A stretch of DNA of 64,000 nucleotides from Synchiropus splendidus (Eukaryota; Chordata; Actinopteri; Syngnathiformes; Callionymidae): the NCBI RefSeq assembly GCF_027744825.2, contig NC_071348.1, positions 16,835,563 through 16,899,562 on the forward strand, in the 5' to 3' direction. This document shows, piece after piece, positions 56,513-64,000 of this stretch. Under the pieces are notes generated by a model. It was not told where the DNA came from and did not search any database. It worked only from the letters and a program-made list of their open reading frames with translations. The position numbers and the translations under genes are program-made. The first letter of the stretch is position 1. Each line of letters starts with the position of its first letter.

Positions 56513-58412
56513 ATCAAATTTAAGACATACCATTCTCACTATAAGACAACAAGCCATTTTAGTATGTACGAGCATGTTGGCATGTTCCCAATCTTCTTAA
56601 TCTTTTCATTTACCTGAAACTGTCTGCTTACACAAATTGTATTACTAATCCTGAACTAAAGCCTGACGTTTTTGTACAACCATCTACGATAGGATAAATA
56701 GATGAATATTATTAGAAACTAGATATAGTTTATTTAAAAATTTTAACAAACTTTTTTCATTTGTTCAGCCATTTGTCAAATTTGAAAAAATAAAAGATGT
56801 ATAACTTTTGAGATGTCAAGAGCTTTTTATTTTCGCTACCAGTCACAAACCCCGCTTTTTTCACGAAATAGTATGAAATATATATATAAATATATATATT
56901 TTTTTTACAAGTAAAGCTTTTTTACTAATCACTGCCAATTCTAACTGACAAACAACAAATCACAGGGTTGACATTGTAGTTTCTGACATACATTCAGTTT
57001 TTCATTTTTAATCGTCCTAGACCTACATTTTCTTTACATATCTTCAAGCTGAATAGTGTTTTATCTTCTATTTGTTTACATTCACAAGGTGTACGGATTG
57101 CGCGGAAGCATTTTTTTTTTTTTTTACGCTAGTAGTCTCTCAATGAGGCACTGAATCCTGCAGAAGGCTTTTATTCCTTTTTATGAACTTGCATCTACCT
57201 ATCTATCCATCAGTCAGTTAAGTTTTAAAGTGTAAATGCATACGACGGAATATGCACATAGAAAATATCAGAAAAGTAAATATGAGAATCTACTTCAAAG
57301 AACAACTTTGTTCATAGTGAAGGGAAAGAATAGAAACTCCATAGAAAGAACACCTGAGAAACAACAACAACAAAAAAAAAAAAACAATCTAACAAAGCTA
57401 ACAAACATTTTTGAAAGCAACAGTGTGATTATGTCTCATTTTTCACTCAAATTGAATTTTAACCGAGTGAATGTCTGCAAACGCATGACCAAACCAAAAG
57501 CAAATGGATACCGACAATATCCTTGAACAAAATCTGAAATTTTGAAAGAGCTAAATCTAATGCTGTTGTAATATATTCTCACTATGATGTGCTTTAAACA
57601 TAAATGATGGAATAGTTATCTCCTGCAAAAGATAGAAATGATAAAAGTTGAAAATTAAAAGTTGAATGCAGGCAAATATTTATGTTGAATGTTTGTGAGT
57701 AGCTTGTAAAATCTTTGATGTATGACTTCATTTTACCCTTTCCTCACTAGTAGCCATCACAAATCGGCGACCTCCATCTTGATCTTAGATGCTCACTCCG
57801 CCTATGAAAACCAGGCCATCAATTCAGACACATGTGACTCTGCTTGTCTGCCTGTGTAGCAGTCTCTCAACCATACATCATGGCAGGTCCCTTGTATTGT
57901 ATTGTTTCTAAATAACAAGTACAACAATACATGGTATCCTCAGTTTAGACCTAGAACCTGGGCGATTCAACAAGTTACACGTGTTCAAAGGTGCTCATTC
58001 AGAGAAACAATGATTGAGTTGTGGACCAGCAGGAGGGCTAACAGACATTTCTTGTTGATGCCAGTGAGGAGAGAGTAACCGTACGTCTCGCAGAAGAATA
58101 TTAACACATTAATTGATAATCTGAGGATCAAAAAACTTGAACAATGATCCCTCTTTCAGGATGGCCTCAAACTTTTCATCCACAATCTAACAGTCATGTG
58201 TAAAGGGTTCCCCCATTGTTTGTGGTGACACTGGATGACTTGTTTTTACAGTATTCTCCTGACGGCGTGCTTGAGACCCGTCAACACAACATTGTCAGGG
58301 ATAAAAAAGAACATCACTTTAAAAAACAGATCAGTTACGAAAAAACTCCGGGTCGTGTACGATAAGAGGCGCTTGTTTTCGGACGGCACAACCAAACCTT
58401 TCGGGTTTTGCA
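55831..58412. other. Left terminal non-coding region of Polinton copy 2
   Basis: It aligns with copy 1 29149-32400 with small changes. It lacks the block corresponding to about 30790-31525. A (CA)n tract (56453-56508) is over twice as long as in copy 1, and an alternating TA run sits near 56878-56900. No gene is supported. Confidence 0.65.
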
Positions 58413-58903
58413 CTGAGTTGCAAAAGATGAATAAAAATATCAAATTCATTGAAGGTTTACCTGAATCTTTTGAAAATGAAGATGTATTTCCTACTGAGAG
58501 AAAACATTTGATTATTCTTGACGATGTTATTTTTGAAGCTTCTGAAAACCCAGAGGTTGTCCGTGTTTTTACGCAGTACAGACATCATAAAAATATGAGT
58601 GTTATAATGCTGACGCAAAACTTAGTTCATCGTGGTAAATATAGTCGTACTATTAGTCTGAATAGCAATTACTTTGTATTGTTTAAGAATCCTCGCGATA
58701 AAATGCAGATAAAAGTTCTTGCTCAACAGATTTACCCGTCTCAAAGAGCTTTCTTTCTAGAAAGCTTTGAAGATGCTACAGCCGACGCTCACGGGTACTT
58801 AATTGTTGATCTAACACCCTCACGTCCAGAACGCTACAGACTAAGGACTGGGATACTTCCTCACGAGCGTCACACTGTGTACATACCAAAAACGTCTGCT
58901 TAA
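58413..58903 (+). pseudogene. Packaging ATPase, N-terminus deleted
   Basis: Homologous to copy 1 from ELQKMNKNIKF onward, with Walker B LIILDDV and VIMLTQN intact and no frameshift. The ATG and the Walker A motif present in copy 1 are missing: about 210 bp are deleted at the TTTTGCACTGAGTTGC junction. The open frame appears to extend upstream to 58235, but that part corresponds to non-coding sequence in copy 1. Confidence 0.85.
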
Positions 58904-58906
58904 GTT

Positions 58907-59250
58907 ATGTCAGCGCGTATAAAAAGAAACGATGGTTTACTTAAGGAACTATACCACGCTCCGTCAAAGAAACGTAAAGACATTTTAATGCGTAGTTCTC
59001 GGGACTTTATTCAAGCTCTTTGCGAGATCGCCCTGAATGTTTTGAAGGGGAATGTACCATTGTCGCAAGCTCAGTTAAAAAAACTGAAAAATCAGAAGAA
59101 AAACATCAGACTCTTGGCTAAAAAAAAGCGTGCGTGAAGCGTAAACGAAGGATTCTTAAAAAGCAATCGGGTGGATTCCTGTTGCCGTTGCTAGCGGCTG
59201 CCGTTCCAATCATTGGAAATCTAATAGGAGGACTTGTAAAGAAGTAAAAC
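58907..59250 (+). pseudogene. pX-like basic protein, frameshifted
   Basis: Starts four bases after the ATPase stop as in copy 1. One base is missing near 59130 (an A-run followed by GCGTGCG), so translation ends at 59137. The hydrophobic Gly-rich tail coding sequence persists out of frame to about 59247. Confidence 0.75.
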
Positions 59251-59253
59251 GCC

Positions 59254-60020
59254 ATGAAGACTGTCCAGAAAATGTATCTCGTCTCTCCTCAGCAAATTAA
59301 CCAGTTATCACGCCCATCCTCTGACATCCGTGAAACAGCCGAAGATGAATTGAATGAGAAGATGAGGACCGTTCTAAATGATTCTCAGTTAAACTCGTAT
59401 GAGAAGATTAAACAGTATGATGGTCTATTGCAGAGATATTTAACCTTTACAAAACAGGATCAGAGAGACCAAAGGAGAGTAACTCTGACTTTACAACGAG
59501 ACGGAGATCATCCCCACGACTCTGACAGTCGCGACCAAAGCGTTCTAAAAACACCCTCTGTAACGGACGTCGTGGGTAAGGATATTCTAAACAGCCTTCC
59601 GTCAAAAGCTCGAAGAAATGCCGAATACATTATCCAGAGGATATCCAAAAACGGCGATGGTTGGAATATGAATGGTGAATTTATGTATGAAGGAAATGCT
59701 GTAAAAGGCTCTCATGTGATTGATATATTCAAGTACCTTTCCCTACCGTATAAGAAAACTTCAGTTCTTCATTACCTGAGGGATGGTCCGAGTTTCTCGT
59801 CACATTATTAAAGCTAAACATCCCTCTCACCCTGCTGTCCAATCCTGAAGCGCGGCCTCAATATCAGAGACTTAAATCGAATTCTACCTCACGAAAGAAA
59901 AGTATAGCCGAGGGCTGGTCTCCCGACCCAAAGGACTCTAAAGTGACACCTCGACGACGCTTGACGCGTGTAGCGACCAAAAGGAAGAAATTGTCTCTAA
60001 CACCTCGATGGGTTTCATGA
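59254..60020 (+). pseudogene. Conserved 252-aa Polinton protein homologue, frameshifted
   Basis: The first ~167 codons match copy 1, including RRNAEYIIQRISKNGDGWN. Two extra bases near 59760 shift the frame and end it at 59811. Out-of-frame homology continues to about 60020, where the original stop has changed and a later TGA follows. Confidence 0.75.
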
Positions 60021-60054
60021 ATAATTACCTTGTACACGGTTATTGCCTTTTCAT

Positions 60055-60072
60055 CAATAAAATGTTTTATTG
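60055..60072. terminator. Palindromic bidirectional polyadenylation signal, copy 2
   Basis: Identical to 34288-34305 (CAATAAAATGTTTTATTG) and in the same convergent intergenic position, although the flanks have diverged. Confidence 0.75.
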
Positions 60073-60130
60073 AATTACTATAAGATTACAGATTTTCTTT
60101 TCAACACACGTACAAACAAAATAAGATTAG

Positions 60131-60669
60131 TCACACGTTACAATAGTCATTAAAATACAGAAGAGAACAGTTTTATTGTTTCCACGGACAGTGGGCGCAT
60201 CTTTTTAGACATTGTTGATGACCTTTCACAAAGTTGTATACCATGAGGTCATTTGTTAAGGTATCGTCGCTTTATAGACTTAATACTTCTTCGATAGACA
60301 ACCCTCTAGCGCGATGACAGAGGTAGATGACGCAGTGATGACCACATACAAACGATAGGGGGTGCTGTAGTTGACCATTGTTGTACTTGATGTCGACTGA
60401 ATGTTTTTTGAGAAACTTTAAAATATTTTCAGGGTAATGTGCAAAGTAGGGTCCCATTCCAAATGAGTCAAAGAAAGTTGTTCTACCATCTTCTTCGAGA
60501 GTTAAAACCAGTGCTCTCCTGGTTTATGTGCCGGATGTGTGTTGACGATGAAATATGCAGGCAGTCTGAGGGGTTGTGTCAATTGAGGCAACCTGTCCGA
60601 CGGCCATACACCGTAAAATGTGTCGCCCAAGAGATCTCTCAGCAGCCTCTGTAACTGGAGACTATCCAT
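60131..60669 (-). pseudogene. Adenain-like protease, frameshift and nonsense codon
   Basis: The N-terminal part is open up to GEHW, where four bases are missing (near 60508) and the frame shifts. The catalytic Cys segment CGHHCVIYL is still readable in 60272-60457, but a TAA follows soon after (TCGCTTTATAG versus TCGCTGTATAG in copy 1). The frame cannot give an active enzyme. Confidence 0.85.
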
Positions 60670-61984
60670 AACTTTTATAATAATAGTCCACCAGCACTTG
60701 TCTTTTTGCATCAATCTCCAGAATGGAATCGTAACAAGCGTACACAATCAGTGTTACGGTGTTCGGTAAGGGTACTCTGAATCTCATCTCCAGTCTTAAA
60801 TTCCCATTTGAGAGAGGAGAGAGAGCCTAGTTGTCGTCGGCTGGATTGAGATTAAATGCAAACAACGAATAACCGCTGCTAAAACCTTCGCGGTCAATGC
60901 ATAGAGGCAGATCCTTCAAATGTCTTCCTGTAGCTAGAATCATGTTATAAAACTCTCTGACCGCCATACCGTTATTAAACTGAGGTTGAAAAGCTTTAGC
61001 GGGGATCTGTTGGCCGTCCTGACAGAGGGCTAGATATTCAGTGTTGTAATGATGAAAATTGAACGGGGAGAGATCTCTCCTACCGGTAAATGCCTCGTGA
61101 TGTACCAACCCTAAAACCACGTATTTAGGTATTGAACCCAGAAATAAATTCTCCTGGGTGCATATTCTTGAGTTTTCTGGAATGGAGTATGTTTTTACAT
61201 TGACTCGTGAGAGCGGGAAGAGAGCATTTCCTTTTAACACACCCACTGCATGACCTATTCTCACAGCTGGCGAAACAGTGACTTTCTTCACAAACAGAGA
61301 GGCGCCGAGGATTTTCAGACGAAAGGTGGAGTCGCGGGGTCCGGTCAGGCAGAAGGCATCATTCGCTCTGGTGAGTTTAATTCTTAAATCGACAGAGTTT
61401 AATAACAGTCTCTCGCAGAAAAATATGTCGCCGTGGAGAGGACCGAGAAGATGTACTTCTCTGGATCTGCTCGTGAACTCGGCCCTCTTATTAAGACCTG
61501 CGTTGGGACCGTTTACAGTGATGATCGAGTCAACTGACCCAGTTGTGTCTTGGTAAAAAAGACCGGCGCTAAACTGTGTTTTAAGAGTGTCGCCTGAAAA
61601 GTTGAGAAGTGTTTCAATCATAGCTCTGTACGGATTTGTGGAACTGGATTGTGAAATCATCCGATCGCCCAGAACCACATTGCACTGGTCAAAGATTGTG
61701 TTTAGAGGGTAATTGATGAGACCGACCGCTGCGTCGTTAGCCAGCGGTGTGCCATCGGCGTTAGTAATTCTTGCACGCACGTGTAGAAGGGTGTCGTTTA
61801 GGTCTAGATACTTTTCACCGTCTCCCGGTATAAAAAACTCAATAGGTCCTCCTTCGCTGATAGCGGCTACTGGTGCAATTTCAGTGTAAATTTTGTCTTT
61901 GATGGAAAGTTGCGTCATCGGGGGCGTGAATAAATCCAGTTCTGCCAATGTGCATTCAGCAGATTTCTGGTGTAGGAGTGCCAT
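60663..61984 (-). pseudogene. Major capsid protein, one late nonsense codon
   Basis: A 385-codon frame from the ATG at 61984 covers most of the protein and lacks the two frameshifts of copy 1. It stops with TAG at 60827-60829, where copy 1 has a sense codon. The remaining ~48 codons (GNLRLEMRFRVPLPNTVTL region in copy 1) follow in frame. The original stop is also altered. This is the clearest full-length view of the capsid gene in the window. Confidence 0.85.
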
Positions 61985-62004
61985 GTTACTGTATATAAGG
62001 TTTT

Positions 62005-62442
62005 TTAAAATATATCAGAGCTCCCTCTGGACTTCCTCTTGGACCGTTTGCTTCTGTCAACAGACTTCTTTCTTTTTTTGTTTGTACGTTTATTAGAGCT
62101 CTGTGTTACACATCGTCCTGGAGGGCGTCTCTTTGTCCTCCGCGATAAGACGGCTGTACCTCCTGACCCTTTCTGTCTCTGTTGATCGCTCATTCCTCTC
62201 AAGGTACGGGTGAACATATCCGTAGCTATGTTACCCACCGCTGATTTGAGATGTTGTTTCGCGATGGCAATACCTCTTTTCAAGAGCGGTGAATCAAACC
62301 GAAACATTTTCGAGAAGAGGGAACCGATGCCACGTTCGTACATAACAGGGGCACCGTAGAAACCGGGTAGATCTCCGCCCACCTGTTTTTCATAATATTG
62401 TACAAATCTGTGCGGGTCGTCTCTTAAGCCTGCATGAACCAT
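62005..62442 (-). CDS. Basic core/pVI-like protein, intact
   Basis: 145 residues: N-terminal DLPGFYGAPVMYERGIGSLF, an amphipathic stretch (LLKRGIAIAKQHLKSAVGNI) and a strongly basic tail. It lies 20 bp downstream of the capsid gene's start region and upstream of nothing else on its strand until the penton. TTATATAA (62532-62539) is 90 bp before the ATG. Role in the virion is inferred from adenovirus-like layout. Confidence 0.75.
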   Translation of the reverse strand: MVHAGLRDDPHRFVQYYEKQVGGDLPGFYGAPVMYERGIGSLFSKMFRFDSPLLKRGIAIAKQHLKSAVGNIATDMFTRTLRGMSDQQRQKGSGGTAVLSRRTKRRPPGRCVTQSSNKRTNKKRKKSVDRSKRSKRKSRGSSDIF

Positions 62443-62531
62443 TGTGTTTGTTTACGACTTGGCCTGCAAAGACTGGTTATCTCTCTCCGGCGTTGTGATG
62501 GTGAATGAATTTCCACATGACGATACAAGGG

Positions 62532-62539
62532 TTATATAA
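62532..62539 (-). promoter_or_regulatory. TATA-like element before the core gene, copy 2
   Basis: TTATATAA, conserved in sequence and spacing with 36749-36756. Confidence 0.45.
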
Positions 62540-62546
62540 TATCCTC

Positions 62547-63488
62547 TCAAGTAACAGGTCTAAAGTATAGAGTCACCACGACCTTTCCAAAGGTAAAATT
62601 GACGGGTTTGTTAAGATTCGATTTAATTTGTATCTGAATATTTTCAATATGGTTCTTGGCCACCGGTAAATAGTAAGCAGGGTTAAAATGTTGTGTGATT
62701 ATATCTGAGTAGCTACCCTTGATTTCCACAGTTCTTAAAAGCGGTGCATATGCATCCCCTACAAGCTGCGGTCTTACAACGTCGCTGTAACAGTAGAGAT
62801 GGTAAAACCCCACTTTTAAATCAACTGGATGGGGCGCTCTGTAGTCGCAAAAATGTATCCAATTACCAGGCTCTACACCTAGCATGTAAGCCAAAGGCGA
62901 GTTAAAAAGCACTAGGTTCTGCCCGTCTCCTTGAAGATAAATTTTTTGCCGTGCACTGTTAAACAGGAAGCGTATGTCGTTATTGGTTTTTTTAAAGGTT
63001 TGCTCCAACTCGGTTGTAATCTGATTAATAGAGCTGTAACATCCTCCCTTAAACTTCAGTTTGGAAATATCTGTTCCCGCCGTTTTGAAATGTCGATCAA
63101 CCCCTCGTGATTCGTCTTTTTTCCTCTGAGCAGAGGCGCTGGCATCGGGATCTGGAGCCCTAAGACGAGCCATGGCTCTATGAAATTCATCTTTATACCG
63201 TCGTGTTGTGTTAGCCTCCGAATCTGATCCTCTAGGGGGAGCCGTGTTTGTGTTGGAATCAAGTACTCTATGGTTCGGTTTCCAGGAAAATGATGCTGTA
63301 TCCTCTGGAATATTATGCCACGTGTGAGGGTATGTAATCTCCGTCAAAGCGACCTCCCATTTTCCGTTTAAATCGATATGTTGTGCTAAATCAACGCGGA
63401 AAGTACCAATGGAGTTGTCTTTAAAAACATTTGCGCTGGCGTTTGATGGTAAAGTCACATAGAAGCCTGCGTTCTTTGAGTCGTACAT
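62547..63488 (-). CDS. Penton-like minor capsid protein, intact
   Basis: 313 residues without the C-terminal frameshift of copy 1. Same N-terminal block (GFYVTLPSNASA), variable charged insert, QNLVLFNSPLAYMLGVEPG and YHLYCYSDVVRPQLVGD. Its C-terminus ends in VVVTLYFRPVT. The ATG (63486-63488) is 34 bp after TATATAAG (63522-63529). It would form or occupy the capsid vertices, by analogy with other Polintons. Confidence 0.85.
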   Translation of the reverse strand: MYDSKNAGFYVTLPSNASANVFKDNSIGTFRVDLAQHIDLNGKWEVALTEITYPHTWHNIPEDTASFSWKPNHRVLDSNTNTAPPRGSDSEANTTRRYKDEFHRAMARLRAPDPDASASAQRKKDESRGVDRHFKTAGTDISKLKFKGGCYSSINQITTELEQTFKKTNNDIRFLFNSARQKIYLQGDGQNLVLFNSPLAYMLGVEPGNWIHFCDYRAPHPVDLKVGFYHLYCYSDVVRPQLVGDAYAPLLRTVEIKGSYSDIITQHFNPAYYLPVAKNHIENIQIQIKSNLNKPVNFTFGKVVVTLYFRPVT

Positions 63489-63521
63489 GGTGATATGATG
63501 CCTGGTGTAAAGAAGGACCTT

Positions 63522-63529
63522 CTTATATA
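63522..63529 (-). promoter_or_regulatory. TATA-like element before the penton gene, copy 2
   Basis: TATATAAG at the same distance from the ATG as in copy 1 (37738-37745). Confidence 0.5.
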
Positions 63530-64000
63530 TTTTTTATATCCGAAGCTTTTACCCAGCTGTTGAATTTTTCAGGCCAGTTCTTCCACTGGACAAAGACCTG
63601 CCTCTCTCCTTTAACGCAGCGTTCCATGAGAATCTTTTCAACGTGAAATACTTTATCCTTTACGAGTTGTACTTTTTGTAATTCTTGATCATAAAATGAC
63701 CCCTGGATGGTCTCGCCGTCGAAATCTTTCAATTTATACACAGGCGGGGTGCGATGAATACATTCAGTTATCGTAAATATCTCATCTGTAAAACTCTGCT
63801 CATACTTTTTGTCAAATACACCTCGTAGTTTTGATATCCTAACATGATCGCCCTCCTTTAATTTTGCCTTTTGCAGATCTTTCGATGGTCTAATGTAAAA
63901 ATTGCAGAGTATTTTCTTTAGTTACTTCCATCTGTGTCATTTTTATACTACTGTGATAGCTGTGATTATAACTCTTTACTAGATCCTGTAAAACCTCGAT
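63523..64000 (-). pseudogene. Polinton integrase C-terminal part, frameshifted, partial
   Basis: The chromodomain end (VEKILMERCVKGERQVFVQW, WVKASDIKNI) is intact. An 11-base deletion near 63900 relative to copy 1 breaks the frame between the catalytic core and the C-terminal domain. The rest of the gene lies beyond the window. Confidence 0.85.

Larger units (their letters stand above)
55262..64000. mobile_element. Polinton/adintovirus-like element, copy 2 (runs off right edge)
   Basis: It has the same gene order and orientation as copy 1, starting at the same ATCGCTAGT...AGACAAGTAGTGTAG end sequence. Left-flanking sequence differs from that of copy 1. It is cut by the window inside the integrase gene. 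ATPase, pX-like, 252-aa homologue, protease and integrase are all broken here; core and penton frames are intact and the major capsid has one stop near its end. Confidence 0.85.

Noticed and set aside
58235..58412. N-terminal extension of the copy 2 ATPase frame.
   Set aside because: The corresponding copy 1 sequence is non-coding and the junction coincides with a deletion.
28760..64000. Segmental duplication as the source of the two Polinton copies.
   Set aside because: Similarity starts at the element end in both and the left flanks (LTR versus 53548-55261) are unrelated.

Overview
The window looks like a repeat-dominated chromosome segment of an animal, most likely a teleost fish. The reasoning is that it holds Polinton/adintovirus-like elements with chromodomain integrases, DIRS-type and Ty3/Gypsy-type retroelement debris, a fish-style LINE tail and a long satellite array. 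No ordinary, clearly host, protein-coding gene was recognised. Almost every open frame belongs to a mobile element, and most elements are broken.

Layout. Positions 1-1500 hold the 3' end of an LTR element: an open frame running in from the left edge, a purine tract and an LTR with TATA and AATAAA signals. About 1930-17958 is a satellite array of roughly 85 monomers of about 188 bp, with a recent seven-monomer higher-order repeat of 1314-1315 bp near its left side. A minus-strand LTR retrotransposon (17959-28759; 2.2 kb LTRs, Met-tRNA primer site, Gag, protease, no reverse transcriptase) sits inside a satellite monomer. Its 5' LTR is in turn cut by Polinton copy 1 (about 28760-41125). A decayed Gypsy pol (41126-42870) follows. 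Then comes a composite region (43380-53547) of DIRS-like fragments, old satellite copies in both orientations and tRNA-like repeats, arranged as a large imperfect inverted repeat. A stretch with duplicated exon-like units (53548-55261) precedes Polinton copy 2 (55262 to beyond 64000).

The Polinton copies share gene order. On the plus strand are the packaging ATPase, a small basic/hydrophobic pX-like protein and a conserved uncharacterised protein. On the minus strand, convergent with these, are an adenain-type protease, the double-jelly-roll major capsid, a basic core/pVI-like protein, the penton-like minor capsid, a chromodomain integrase, and (copy 1 only, within the window) two accessory genes. 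The two transcription units meet at a shared palindromic polyadenylation signal. No DNA polymerase B is visible for either copy. Each copy is broken at different genes, and their left flanks differ, so they look like two separate insertions.

All calls come from reading motifs, repeats and pairwise comparison inside the window. No database search was run. Element boundaries marked approximate are the points where similarity between copies stops.
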